A DNA stretch of 40,398 nucleotides from Candidatus Kapaibacterium sp. GTDB taxonomy: Bacteria; Bacteroidota; Ignavibacteria; Kapaibacteriales; UBA7675. Positions 26,973 through 35,531 of the stretch are shown one piece after another. Position 1 is the first letter of the stretch; every line of letters starts with the position of its first letter. The stretch spans positions 1-40,398 of the forward strand of contig JANQRB010000032.1 in NCBI GenBank assembly GCA_028284775.1. Direction: 5' to 3'. A model generated the notes under the pieces. It saw nothing but the letters and a program-made list of their open reading frames with translations, did no database searches and was not told where the DNA came from. A program made the position numbers and the translations under genes.

Positions 26973-27603
26973 TCTTCACGGGAGAGAATCCGGCATCATC
27001 TGCCGAGCGCAGCATCAATCGGTCCGTAACAGTTAAGCTTTACATAGCCGGCGCGCGAGGCAAGGCTAGCCATAGCCGACCCTGTCGGCATGCGCGGAGC
27101 TCCGCTTCACTGCCCTATTCGCAATCCGCGCGCGGGCGAAAGCGCATGTGCATTCGCAGTCTCGTATCAGGATTTTGTCCTTTGATCGCTACATCCGGCA
27201 GTCGCAGTAATGCCGGATTTTCGCCTGCCTCTTCCGGCGCGGTACTCAACAACAGACTCACGCACTCAACGAAACACCCGATCCGCTCAGTCAAAAGCAC
27301 AATTCACTCATTCCTCATTGTACTAATCGATTACTCCCGCTAAATCGGGGGACGCCATCAGGCTGTCATCGGCCGGACGGCGTCATCCGGATGCCCTTTT
27401 GTTCTGTGTTCTGTATCGATCGGTGAAACCAAATTCAGTACTTGCGGGCCGGCATCAACTCTTAAACAAGCAATAGAGGCATATGTATGTTTATACCAGA
27501 ATTACGAATTAACGTTCTTGTACCAGGGCTCGGCAAGTCCAGGCGACACATTGCCTGTTCGACTTCGGCGCAGTATCGAAACGACGAAGGTCGGAGACGG
27601 TCC
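26973..27603. other. Intergenic region with small hairpins, no recognisable gene
   Basis: 631 bp. It contains a perfect 8-bp hairpin at 27193-27218 and a weaker one near 27360-27400 (GACGCC ... GGCGTC). The frame of the following gene is open from 27487, but the 39 codons before 27604 lack a signal-like sequence, so I treat them as leader. GGAG 7 bases before the ATG at 27604 is the ribosome binding site. Confidence 0.55.
27193..27218 (+). terminator. Candidate terminator hairpin
   Basis: ATCCGGCA (27193-27200) and TGCCGGAT (27211-27218) form a perfect 8-bp stem with a 10-base loop, followed on the plus strand by TTTCGCC. It lies about 220 bp after the lipoprotein stop. The short T-tract makes terminator function uncertain. 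Confidence 0.4.
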
Positions 27604-30372
27604 ATGCGCTGCGTAAAAAATGGATTCCTTGCCCGGCTGCTTCCGCTGATCGGATTGTTATCGCTCGCCGGCCTGCAGGCCAAAACCACCGAGTGGGTCG
27701 ATCTGCTGCCCGCAACGGGCAATGCTTTCGATAAAGGCTACGATATCGCTACTTCCTATTGCGGGGAGGCCTACGTCGTCAGCACCATCGATAACGGCGC
27801 GCGTGCAAAAGATATTCAGGTCATTCGCTACGATGAATATGGGTTCCGGACCGCATTCAGCCCGATCGATGCCGGCGGCGCGGGAGACGACATTGCCAAA
27901 GCCATCTGCATCGATCCGGAAGGAACGGTGTGGACAGCAGGCTCCGGTATCGATCAATGGGGTAATGAGACGATTCTGACGATTGCCTATGATCGCAGCG
28001 GCGCGCATAAGTGGACGCTCAGCTACGACTTCAGCGGCGCCAATCAGCTTCACGAGGTTGTCGACATAGAAGCGGATCCCTTCGGCAATGTTTATGTGCT
28101 GGCAACTGCGAAAGATCCTGCATTCCAGGATTGGAATTACCTGCTGCTGAAGTATGCGACGTCCAATGGCGGTCTGCTCCGGCAGCGACAATATGACGCG
28201 GGATTTCACGGCGACGACTTTGCCAAAAAATTGGCTGTAAGCCACCTCGACGGCGAGATCTATGTGGCCGGCGAAAGCTACAGTCCCCAGGGCAACAGAG
28301 ATTGGCGGGTCATTCGTTTACACGACATTGCGCTGGGGACGGTCTGGCAGGACTCGTACATCAACAACTGGCTCGATGACCATGTAAACGACATCGCTAT
28401 AAGCGCTGACGGTACTGTTTATGTCTGCGGTACGGTCGGACTGGGACAGGGAAAATTCGCCTATCGCACAGCCCGCTACGATTCGGACCTTGGCCGGCTG
28501 AATCATGTGGATTACACGACATCCGACAACAGCGTGGCAACGGCCCTCACGATCGACGCCAACGGCTTTGTAGTGGTGACGGGCTATAGCCGCAGCGCGC
28601 CCGGCTCTACCTATGACATCCTGACCATCCGCTACGACGCCGACCTGAGCAACGAGCTGCCGTTCACTCCCTTTAATGCCTTCGGCAGCCCCGATGATTT
28701 CGCTGCGGATATCGCTGCCGATCAATACGGCAACGTTCTCGTGCTTGGTCATTCGACCTACAATGCGGTGGCAATCAAGTACAGCCCGCAGCTTAACGGA
28801 ATCACATTGTGGTCGCCGCATCTTTTGTCAGGGCCCGGCACAGGTTATTTCGAGGGCTGTGCAGCGGCTTTTAACAGGTACGGCAAAGTGTTTGTGACCG
28901 GCAGCAAAACCGATGTAAGTCAGAGTCATTCGCAAGTGCTGACATATTTATTCGACCGGGATCTCGTGGCTCTGCCGCCGCAGCCCGTCTTCGGCGCCGA
29001 CCTCTGGGCGCGCAATACCGACTGGGACGACGGCAGGGAGCCTTATACCTGGGGCGGCGCCGTGTTCGCGAGTCCCGACATCTGGGTTCGGCGCTTCGAG
29101 AAACGCGCCAATGCCCTGGGTAATCACCGCTTTGAGCATGAACATGAGGACACGGACCTGCAACATACCGCCGGTGCGCACCCCAGCTATATTTATGTTA
29201 AGGTTCGCAACCGGGGTTGTATGACTGTTGAAAATGCGACGCTCAAAGTTTATTGGAGCAAAGCCTCGACCGGGCTGGACTGGCCGAATCACTGGGTCGG
29301 ATTCGACTGCCCCCACGATCCCTTGGTTTCCTGCGGCGATGAGCTGAGCGACTGCCAGGGTACCATTGTGAATATTGCACTGCCACCGATTGCGCCGGGG
29401 CAGGAAGTTGTGCAGGAAATCGAATGGTGCCCGCCGGATCCGGGCAACTACCCTGCGGGTGACGCCAGACACTTTTGCCTGCTGGCGCGGATCATCAGCG
29501 TCGACGACCCGATGAGCAATGAGCAAAACAATGTTCATGTGGTTAACAATGTGCTGGAAAACAACAACATCATCTGGAAGAATATCATCGTCGAGCCGTC
29601 GGACGGGCGCTATAAAACTGCGCCGACCTGGCAGCCGGTACGCGTCCGCATGACGAATGGCGCCGCCGGCCCGATTCGCCTTGGCATTACGACGGAAGAT
29701 CAGGATCACTTCCTGAACTACGGCAGCTTTACGCTGGACATCGGCGACGAGTTGTTTAACCGCTGGGTCAGCGGCGGGCAGGTCGCCGAGGGCAGCTACA
29801 CGCTCGATGCAGCAAACAACTTTGTATTGGCTTCGCCCAACGACCTCCTCCTGCAGAACATCGCAATGCAGCCGGCTGAAGAATTTATCGTCGCGGTGAG
29901 TTTTAACGTCTTCGAGCATCTGCCGATTAACGAAGAACGATCGTTCAGCTTCGACCTGCGGCAATATGCCCTCGACCCCGGCGGCGTCGACTACGAAGAA
30001 GTGGGCGGCGAGCGCTTTGCATTGCAGGTTATCCCGCCGGAAAGCGCGCTGCTGACGCCGACGGATGTCCCTGAGCCTGCTCAGCCGGGCAGCCTGCAAC
30101 TGCTCAACCTCTGGCCCGACCCTTCGGGTGTCGGTGAGGCGCTTGCACTCTCCTTCCGTTTGAACGAGGGGACGAAGGTCACGATTGCCGTCTACGACAC
30201 CGAGGGACGGCTCGTACGCGAGCTTACACGCGATTATTTTGCAGCCGGCGAACATCGAATCAGTTGGGACGGTTTGGATAGCGATCTTGTAGCCGGTGCG
30301 GCTGGTGTGTATTACATTCGATTGCAGGCGGCGGGACAAACGCTCAGCAGACAGTTTGTCAGAACCAGGTAA
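27604..30372 (+). CDS. Large secreted SBBP-like repeat protein with T9SS sorting domain
   Basis: 922 residues from ATG 27604, opening with a signal peptide (MRCVKNGFLARLLPLIGLLS-LAGLQA). Residues ~25-440 are propeller-type repeats of the SBBP kind, with recurring units such as DDIAKAICIDPEGTVWTAG, VNDIAISADGTVYVCGTV and FAADIAADQYGNVLVLGHS, each followed by an I-x-YD motif. A middle segment (~450-640; SPDIWVRRF, PSYIYVKVRNRGC, LKVYWSKASTGLDWP) looks like CARDB-type beta-sandwich domains. The C-terminus is a T9SS/FlgD-like domain (LLNLWPDPSGVG ... VAVYDTEGRLVREL-type strand ... GVYYIRLQA). Probably a cell-surface or secreted protein of unknown role. An in-frame ATG at 27487 is not preceded by a ribosome binding site. 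A terminator follows 18 bp after the stop. Confidence 0.87.
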   Translation: MRCVKNGFLARLLPLIGLLSLAGLQAKTTEWVDLLPATGNAFDKGYDIATSYCGEAYVVSTIDNGARAKDIQVIRYDEYGFRTAFSPIDAGGAGDDIAKAICIDPEGTVWTAGSGIDQWGNETILTIAYDRSGAHKWTLSYDFSGANQLHEVVDIEADPFGNVYVLATAKDPAFQDWNYLLLKYATSNGGLLRQRQYDAGFHGDDFAKKLAVSHLDGEIYVAGESYSPQGNRDWRVIRLHDIALGTVWQDSYINNWLDDHVNDIAISADGTVYVCGTVGLGQGKFAYRTARYDSDLGRLNHVDYTTSDNSVATALTIDANGFVVVTGYSRSAPGSTYDILTIRYDADLSNELPFTPFNAFGSPDDFAADIAADQYGNVLVLGHSTYNAVAIKYSPQLNGITLWSPHLLSGPGTGYFEGCAAAFNRYGKVFVTGSKTDVSQSHSQVLTYLFDRDLVALPPQPVFGADLWARNTDWDDGREPYTWGGAVFASPDIWVRRFEKRANALGNHRFEHEHEDTDLQHTAGAHPSYIYVKVRNRGCMTVENATLKVYWSKASTGLDWPNHWVGFDCPHDPLVSCGDELSDCQGTIVNIALPPIAPGQEVVQEIEWCPPDPGNYPAGDARHFCLLARIISVDDPMSNEQNNVHVVNNVLENNNIIWKNIIVEPSDGRYKTAPTWQPVRVRMTNGAAGPIRLGITTEDQDHFLNYGSFTLDIGDELFNRWVSGGQVAEGSYTLDAANNFVLASPNDLLLQNIAMQPAEEFIVAVSFNVFEHLPINEERSFSFDLRQYALDPGGVDYEEVGGERFALQVIPPESALLTPTDVPEPAQPGSLQLLNLWPDPSGVGEALALSFRLNEGTKVTIAVYDTEGRLVRELTRDYFAAGEHRISWDGLDSDLVAGAAGVYYIRLQAAGQTLSRQFVRTR

Positions 30373-30390
30373 TATTTTTCGGCAATGATG

Positions 30391-30427
30391 AGCGGGCAAG
30401 GTCGGGCTGAAGCTGACCTTGCCCGCT
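30391..30427 (+). terminator. Terminator-like hairpin after the SBBP-like gene
   Basis: AGCGGGCAAGGTC (30391-30403) and GACCTTGCCCGCT (30415-30427) form a perfect 13-bp stem with an 11-base loop. The following sequence, TGCTACTTAAC, is not a T-run, so termination may be imperfect or factor-assisted. The position right after the stop supports the call. Confidence 0.7.
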
Positions 30428-30481
30428 TGCTACTTAACAGATAAAGAGCCACATCACCAAACGATGTATGAATTGCAGCCG

Positions 30482-30527
30482 CAGGACACCCGTCCTGTAG
30501 ACAATTGCAATTCGACGAATTTGTCTA
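30482..30527. promoter_or_regulatory. Two abutting hairpins upstream of the GIY-YIG-like gene
   Basis: CAGGAC-ACCC-GTCCTG (30482-30497) is followed with no gap by TAGACAA (30498-30504) and TTGTCTA (30521-30527), whose loop contains a further ATTCG-A-CGAAT palindrome. They lie about 85 bp before the TTG start at 30613. They could be operator sites or a structured leader; which one cannot be told. Confidence 0.4.
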
Positions 30528-30612
30528 TCTTTCGTTAATCGTGATAATTACCGATCTGAAACGAGGCTTTGGCTAATCAGTTATAACATCACAAGACAAG
30601 GATGTATACAAG

Positions 30613-31035
30613 TTGCCGACCGGACGACGCATTATACCGATCGCACAGGCTATCGCTGACTTTGAAGAAGAATTCGGCCTTATCATTGACAAATTCGTCA
30701 TTCACACTCTGACTCTTAAATTTGCCAAGATCACGCGAGACGAACGAGTGTGGAAGCCGGGTGCTTATGTCTGGTGGAACGAAGATTTCGGCGTCATCAG
30801 AGTTGGACGCAACTTAGTCAATTCACGCAAGCGGGCATTTGAACATATCACGGACGATAAACTTCGCAGTACCGACGTGCCGGACTTCAGGATGAGTTCA
30901 TTGACCAAAGACCCCTCGTCCCGGCTATTGTTGTTTAATCTCAGAATGAACAGAGATCTGCACTGGGCAGCGGCAGCGGAAATCTTTCTGGAATTACGAT
31001 TGCATCCGCTCATTCCTTCCGATCGTCTGGGCTGA
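30613..31035 (+). CDS. Small protein with GIY-YIG-like core
   Basis: A 140-residue protein from a TTG start (AAGGA 10 bases upstream). Residues 48-80 read KPGAYVWWNEDFGVIRVGRN-LVNSRKRAFEHIT. This follows the GIY-YIG nuclease plan: GAY for GIY, RVG for YIG, then N-L, R74 and H78, with E123 in the final helix (AAEIFLELRLHPLIPSD) where the catalytic glutamate belongs. The first tyrosine is kept (Y52), but the YIG tyrosine is R63, so activity is uncertain. Residues 1-45 form a helical extension (AQAIADFEEEFGLIIDKFVI). It could be a stand-alone nuclease, part of a defence or repair function, or a degenerate relative. The TTG start is tentative; the frame and composition look real. Confidence 0.6.
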   Translation: MPTGRRIIPIAQAIADFEEEFGLIIDKFVIHTLTLKFAKITRDERVWKPGAYVWWNEDFGVIRVGRNLVNSRKRAFEHITDDKLRSTDVPDFRMSSLTKDPSSRLLLFNLRMNRDLHWAAAAEIFLELRLHPLIPSDRLG

Positions 31036-31292
31036 TCTTGTGAACGAAGGCCCGGCGCACTTTATTTCAGGAAGCAACGCTGTCATCCGGCACATTCGGC
31101 GCTTGCCGCCTGATGCTCTGTCACTGCCGTTCGCATTCCGTCAACTGTCCTGCAAGGCTTTTCGGGCACGGCGGACCTGCTTTTTTTCTCATTAATCTCC
31201 AGCGTCTGTCCGGCGCTTCGGAATTCCCCGCCCCGGATTTTTTCGTAACTTAGGCGTCTTTAGCAATCGACAACCAAGGCGCTGAGACTGAT

Positions 31293-31871
31293 ATGCTGGG
31301 ACTGAAAACGGCAAGCAACTCCGAGTGGGTGACGATCGCGGCGGCCAATCTGGAACAGATTCTGATTGACCATGCCCACTGCGAAAAGAAGGCCGCCGCC
31401 AACGGTATGGCGATGATCGCGCGCTATCCCGACCGCGACCAGTTAGTGCGTGAGATGATCGCGCTGATAAAGGAGGAAACCGAACATTTCGAGTTCATCT
31501 TTGAAGAATTGCAGCGCCGGGGCGTGTCGCTGACCCGCGACCGCGGCGATCGTTATGTGCAGGAGCTCTCCGGCCATGTGAACAAAAACGAGCCACGGCG
31601 GATGCTGGATTTTCTGTTGGTGGCGGCGCTGATCGAAGCGCGTTCCTGCGAGCGATTTTCGCTGCTGTCAAAGTGCGAGGATATTCCCGCCGACCTGCGC
31701 ACGCTGTATCACGAGCTGCTGGCCTCCGAAGCCGGTCATTACCGCGCCTTTACCGATCTTGCGCGGGCATACTTCCCGCGCGAGGAAGTCCAACAGCGGC
31801 TGGACGAACTGCTCGACATCGAAGCCGCGATCGTGCGGCAGCTTCCCTCCGAACCAACGATGCACGGTTAG
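31293..31871 (+). CDS. miaE: tRNA-(ms2io6A)-hydroxylase-like di-iron protein (MiaE family)
   Basis: MiaE is an oxygen-dependent di-iron enzyme that hydroxylates ms2i6A at position 37 of certain tRNAs. The 192-residue protein begins LKTASNSEWVTIAAANLEQIL-IDHAHCEKKAAANGMAMI, very close to the family start. The ferritin-like helices supply the expected ligands: E31 (HCEKKA), E62/H65 (EETEH), E115 (IEARSCERF), and E146/H149 (SEAGHYRAF). All metal ligands appear intact. The ATG at 31293 has only a weak GAG upstream. It is followed after 3 bp by fmt, so the two are an operon. No miaA or miaB is in the window. A related ferritin-like protein of other function is possible but less likely given the N-terminal match. 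Confidence 0.88.
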   Translation: MLGLKTASNSEWVTIAAANLEQILIDHAHCEKKAAANGMAMIARYPDRDQLVREMIALIKEETEHFEFIFEELQRRGVSLTRDRGDRYVQELSGHVNKNEPRRMLDFLLVAALIEARSCERFSLLSKCEDIPADLRTLYHELLASEAGHYRAFTDLARAYFPREEVQQRLDELLDIEAAIVRQLPSEPTMHG

Positions 31872-31874
31872 GCG

Positions 31875-32804
31875 ATGGCGACTCCCTCGATCATATTTAT
31901 GGGCACCCCCGACTTTGCCGTCGCGAGCCTGCGCGCGATTCACGCCGCCTTTCCGGTTACTGCAGTGGTGACGGCGCCGGATAAGGCCCGCGGCCGCGGC
32001 AAACGGATCCTGCCGACGTCGGTCAAGCGGGCTGCACAAGACCTTGGCATTACAACAATCCTGCAGCCGGAACGACTGAAGGACGAGAAGTTTCAGCAGC
32101 AGATTGAAAGGCTGCAACCTGATATCATTGCCGTTGTGGCCTTTCGTATCTTACCTTCGAGCATTTATTCGCTTGCGCGCTGCGGGGCCTTTAACATTCA
32201 CGGCAGCCTGCTGCCGCGCTATCGCGGCGCGGCGCCGATCAACTGGGCCATCATCGAGGGCGCCCGCGAGACAGGAGTGACTTCCTTCCTGCTGGCCGAC
32301 AAGGTCGATACGGGAGCGATGCTCGATCAACGCCGGCTGACGATTCCGGACGGCATGACCGCCGGCGAGCTGCACGACGCCCTGATGCCGATGGCGGCGG
32401 AACTGGCGGCGGATACCTGCTGCCGTCTGCTCGAAGGCCGGGTGGAAGCCCGCAGACAAAATGACGAGGAGGCGACTAGGGCGCCGAAGATATTCCGTGA
32501 CGACTGCCGGATCGACTGGAATGCCGCGGCTTTACAGGTGCGGAATCTGATCCACGGCGTATCGCCCCTGCCGGGCGCCTTCACGCAATTCGAGGGTAAG
32601 AGCCTGAAAATCTATCGCGCACGGCAGGCGGGCGATGCGGAGATCGGCCCGGGCGAGTTTTTCATCGGGAATGAAGGCTTTCTGGCCGGCTGTGCCGACG
32701 GCGCACTCGCCCTTGAGGAATTGCAGGTTCAGGGCAAACGCCGCATCGTCGTCGCGGAGTTTCTGCGCGGCTATCGGGGCCCACATCGAGGACATTTCGC
32801 ATGA
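31875..32804 (+). CDS. fmt: Methionyl-tRNA formyltransferase
   Basis: Fmt formylates Met-tRNAi with 10-formyl-THF. At 309 residues it is the normal size. The N-terminal domain has IIFMGTPDFAVASL, the KARGRGKRILPTSVK loop, and the catalytic triad N107, H109 and D145 in FNIHGSLLPRYRGAAPINWAI and ADKVDTGAML. The C-terminal tRNA-binding domain includes RIDWNAAALQVRNLIHGVSPLPGAFT. It begins 3 bp after miaE and its stop overlaps the ATG of the next gene (ATGA), so all three genes are translationally linked. The usual partner def is not adjacent. Confidence 0.97.
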   Translation: MATPSIIFMGTPDFAVASLRAIHAAFPVTAVVTAPDKARGRGKRILPTSVKRAAQDLGITTILQPERLKDEKFQQQIERLQPDIIAVVAFRILPSSIYSLARCGAFNIHGSLLPRYRGAAPINWAIIEGARETGVTSFLLADKVDTGAMLDQRRLTIPDGMTAGELHDALMPMAAELAADTCCRLLEGRVEARRQNDEEATRAPKIFRDDCRIDWNAAALQVRNLIHGVSPLPGAFTQFEGKSLKIYRARQAGDAEIGPGEFFIGNEGFLAGCADGALALEELQVQGKRRIVVAEFLRGYRGPHRGHFA

Positions 32805-33577
32805 TTGCACTAGCCGAGTTCGTTCAACAGAAAGACGTGATGATCGCCGCCCACCGCGGCTCATCGGGCACCGCGCCCGAAAACACAATGGCGGCGCTGC
32901 GGCAGGCAATCGAGGCCGGCGCCGATCTGGTGGAAATCGATGTGCAGATCAGCGCCGACGAGCACATGCTGGTTTTCCACGACGAGACGCTGGACCGCAC
33001 TACCGATCGCAGCGGCAGCGTCAAGGAGCGGACCTATGACGAGTTGCAAGGGGCGGATGCCGGCGGCTGGTTCGCGGCTGAATTCGCCGGCGAACGCATT
33101 CCCCTGCTGGGCGAAGCGCTCGACCTCCTGCAAGACAAAGTTTACATTAATGTCGAGATTAAACCACCCCAGCGCGGCGAAGACTTCACGCGCCGCGTCG
33201 AAAGCATTGCCGCCCAGATCAGCGCTAGAGGGCTGGCGGCCTATACCCTGTTTTCCTCATTTCACCATCCCTCGCTGGCTTTACTGAAGCAGCTTGACGC
33301 CCGCTTTCATACCGCCACGATTCAGCTGCCGCGCGATCCCAGGCTGCCCGCTGAAGTAATGGCGGCCGTTGGCGCCGATGCATTTGTATGTGCTCTTAAC
33401 GAGCTTAGCGATGAACGTGTCGCGGAAATCGAAAGCAAACAGATCTTTACCGGAGTCTACACCGTCAATACAGCGCAGGACCTGGCGAATGCAATGGAAC
33501 GGCGGGTAAAAGCGATAGTCACCAATTATCCGGCGCGTATCGCGGCGGCATTGCAGAAACTACGCAATGAGCAGTAA
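32801..33577 (+). CDS. Glycerophosphodiester phosphodiesterase (GDPD family)
   Basis: Hydrolyses glycerophosphodiesters to glycerol-3-phosphate and an alcohol. At 258 residues without a signal peptide it is probably cytoplasmic (UgpQ-like rather than periplasmic GlpQ). Catalytic and metal residues are present: H18-R19 (AAHRGSSG), E27 in APENT, E45 and D47 (VEIDVQ), and H60 (VFHDETLDRTT). The K of NVEIKPP and the C-terminal VNTAQDLANAM-RVKAIVTNYP complete the TIM-barrel pattern. The ATG overlaps the fmt stop. It ends 24 bp before the convergent stop of the outer-membrane-type gene. Confidence 0.93.
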   Translation: MIALAEFVQQKDVMIAAHRGSSGTAPENTMAALRQAIEAGADLVEIDVQISADEHMLVFHDETLDRTTDRSGSVKERTYDELQGADAGGWFAAEFAGERIPLLGEALDLLQDKVYINVEIKPPQRGEDFTRRVESIAAQISARGLAAYTLFSSFHHPSLALLKQLDARFHTATIQLPRDPRLPAEVMAAVGADAFVCALNELSDERVAEIESKQIFTGVYTVNTAQDLANAMERRVKAIVTNYPARIAAALQKLRNEQ

Positions 33578-33600
33578 GCTGAACAGACAGCGCGACGGAT

Positions 33601-34188
33601 TTAGAACATCACGCTAATCTGCAATCCGAAGGTCGTACGTCCTTCGTCGGCGTCATAGATTCCAAGGACGCCCGCAAGCTGCAGCGGCGGCAAAAACTCG
33701 AGTGGATCATAGCTAAGCCCGGCAAAAGCCTGGAAGCCCACTCCCGTGCCAATTGGGGCGTTGAGCTGACCGAATTCATCGCTGATTTGTACAAAGCCGA
33801 AATCGGCGCCGAGAAAAATGCTGGCGTCGGGACGTTCACCGAAATAATACAGGGGGCCGAGACCAAGATAAGTGATACGATCGCCTTCGATGCCGCCCGT
33901 CAGCGCAGCAATGGCGATATACCAGTCGCGATCTTCGGAGAGCGCGCTGCCCAGATGCAAGGCGATGGCCGCGTTCGTGATGTCCGAGTCGCTGACCTGG
34001 TAAAAGCGCGCACCGAGCATCAAGGTAAAGGGACGGTCGGGCGGCTCGTCGTCTTCCAGCAGTTGGGCCCGCAGCGGAATGGCGCTCACAAACAGCAATA
34101 GCCAAAGGAAGAGCCGCAGCGTGCAGTGCAGGGTGTGAAGTAAGGGACGATACTCGTCAGAGCAGGGCTGCATCGGTTTCATGAACAC
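33601..34188 (-). CDS. Predicted outer-membrane beta-barrel-type protein
   Basis: A 195-residue exported protein. The GTG at 34188 has GGAG 6 bases upstream, while the ATG at 34182 would be 12 bases away, so GTG is preferred. The signal region is long: a polar stretch, then LRLFLWLLLFVSAIPLRAQ with cleavage near residues 40-42. The mature part (FTLMLGARFYQVSDSDITNA, DWYIAIAALTGGI, ITYLGLGPLYYFG, SIFLGADFGFVQIS, VGFQAFAGLSYDPLEF) alternates hydrophobic residues in strands. It ends TTFGLQISVMF, with the terminal phenylalanine expected of an outer-membrane barrel; about 8 strands fit. No specific family is recognised. It is divergent from gcvT and convergent with the GDPD gene. Confidence 0.75.
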   Translation of the reverse strand: MFMKPMQPCSDEYRPLLHTLHCTLRLFLWLLLFVSAIPLRAQLLEDDEPPDRPFTLMLGARFYQVSDSDITNAAIALHLGSALSEDRDWYIAIAALTGGIEGDRITYLGLGPLYYFGERPDASIFLGADFGFVQISDEFGQLNAPIGTGVGFQAFAGLSYDPLEFLPPLQLAGVLGIYDADEGRTTFGLQISVMF

Positions 34189-34377
34189 AATATTCTCCTA
34201 CGGTCAGCGTGTAAGCGCAGCATCCATGATGTCATTCCTTCGCCGGCCGTCGGGCACATCCGGCTCGCGGCGGTCAACGCTCGGGTGGGATGACGTTTTT
34301 CAGCTAAAGGGTATTTCGTAGATTGGTATTTTTTAACCTGAATTTCTTCATTCACAATCCAGTTCGCGGGAGTAGCG
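34189..34377. promoter_or_regulatory. Divergent promoter region between the barrel gene and gcvT
   Basis: This 189-bp gap must hold promoters for both genes. An imperfect long inverted repeat (GTCATTCC near 34230 with GGGATGAC near 34288, then GTTTTT) lies on the gcvT side and could form a leader structure. I looked for a glycine riboswitch because gcvT follows and saw no convincing match. GGGAG lies about 6 bases before the gcvT ATG. Confidence 0.45.
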
Positions 34378-35469
34378 ATGAAGCGCACGAACTTTTTTCC
34401 GATCCACCAGGAACGCAAGGCCAAGATTGTGGACTTTGCAGGTTTTGAGATGCCGGTCCAATATAGTAAAGGCACCCTTCAGGAACATCTCGCCGTGCGC
34501 AAAAGCGTCGGCGTTTTCGATGTATCGCACATGGGCGAGGTGGAAGTACGCGGTGAGGATGCGCTGGCCTTCGTGCAGCAAATCACCGTTAACAATGTCG
34601 CCAAACTGGAAAAGGGCAAGGCGCAATACTCCGCCATGTGTTATGCCGACGGCGGCATTGTGGACGATTTGCTCGTCTATCATTGCGGCGACTATTACAT
34701 GCTCGTTATCAATGGGGCCTGTATCGATAAGGATGTCGCCTGGATGCAGTCCAATGCCGAAGACTTCGACAAGCTGGAGCTCCTCAATGTCAGCGAGGAG
34801 ATTAATCTGCTGGCGGTTCAGGGGCCGCAATCGCTGGCCACGCTGCAAAAGCTGACCGAAACAGATTTGGAGGCGATCGCCTTTTACAACTTCACTTTTG
34901 GTAAACTGGCCGGCGTGGATATGATTATCTCGCGGACGGGGTATACCGGTGAGTTGGGCTTCGAGTTGTATTTTCGCGGTGATGAAGAACTGGCCGCGAT
35001 GGTCTGGAACGCCATCTTCGACGCCGGCGAAGAGTTCGGTATCGAGCCGGTGGGCCTGGCGGCGCGCGACACGCTGCGACTGGAAAAGGGCTACTGCCTC
35101 TACGGCAACGACATCGACGAAAGCACGACGCCTATCGAAGGCGGCCTGGGCTGGATCACCAAAACGAAAAAAGGCCCCTTCAACGGTCGGGATGCAATCG
35201 TAAAACAAAAGGAAGAAGGACTGACACGCAAACTGGTAGGACTTGTGGTGAAGGCCGAACGCTTTATTGCGCGTGAAGGATACCGGCTGACCGCTGACGG
35301 CAGCGAAATCGGCCGTGTCACCAGCGGCAACATATCGCCGATTCTGGGACAAAGCATCGCGATGGGCTATGTGACGCTGCCCTATACCGAACCAGGCACG
35401 ATTGTACACATTAAGGCACGCGGCAAAGAGTTTCCGGCCGAAGTACGGCGCCCGCCCTTCGTAGAGTAG
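34378..35469 (+). CDS. gcvT: Aminomethyltransferase (glycine cleavage system T protein)
   Basis: The T protein releases ammonia from the aminomethyl-lipoyl H protein and passes the methylene group to THF. The 363-residue length is typical. Diagnostic segments: [33 protein letters not shown], the [11 protein letters not shown] region holding the catalytic aspartate, [37 protein letters not shown], and the C-terminal [22 protein letters not shown] at 34378 fits the family start. The P and H protein genes (gcvP, gcvH) are not beside it. The following gene starts 62 bp later on the same strand and may be co-transcribed. Confidence 0.97.
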   Translation: MKRTNFFPIHQERKAKIVDFAGFEMPVQYSKGTLQEHLAVRKSVGVFDVSHMGEVEVRGEDALAFVQQITVNNVAKLEKGKAQYSAMCYADGGIVDDLLVYHCGDYYMLVINGACIDKDVAWMQSNAEDFDKLELLNVSEEINLLAVQGPQSLATLQKLTETDLEAIAFYNFTFGKLAGVDMIISRTGYTGELGFELYFRGDEELAAMVWNAIFDAGEEFGIEPVGLAARDTLRLEKGYCLYGNDIDESTTPIEGGLGWITKTKKGPFNGRDAIVKQKEEGLTRKLVGLVVKAERFIAREGYRLTADGSEIGRVTSGNISPILGQSIAMGYVTLPYTEPGTIVHIKARGKEFPAEVRRPPFVE

Positions 35470-35531
35470 CTAATCCGTTCAGCCGGATGCATCGAGTTTC
35501 GGCTTCCACGGCAGCAAGCAGGAAGTTAACT

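Noticed and set aside
28948..30399. Minus-strand 483-codon open frame opposite the SBBP-like T9SS gene
   Set aside because: It is antisense to a convincing exported protein with a signal peptide and sorting domain, and the antisense translation has no signal, motif or ribosome binding site.
34230..34377. Glycine riboswitch upstream of gcvT
   Set aside because: I could not find the conserved GGAGA/GG-A core or tandem aptamer arrangement; only a loose inverted repeat is present.
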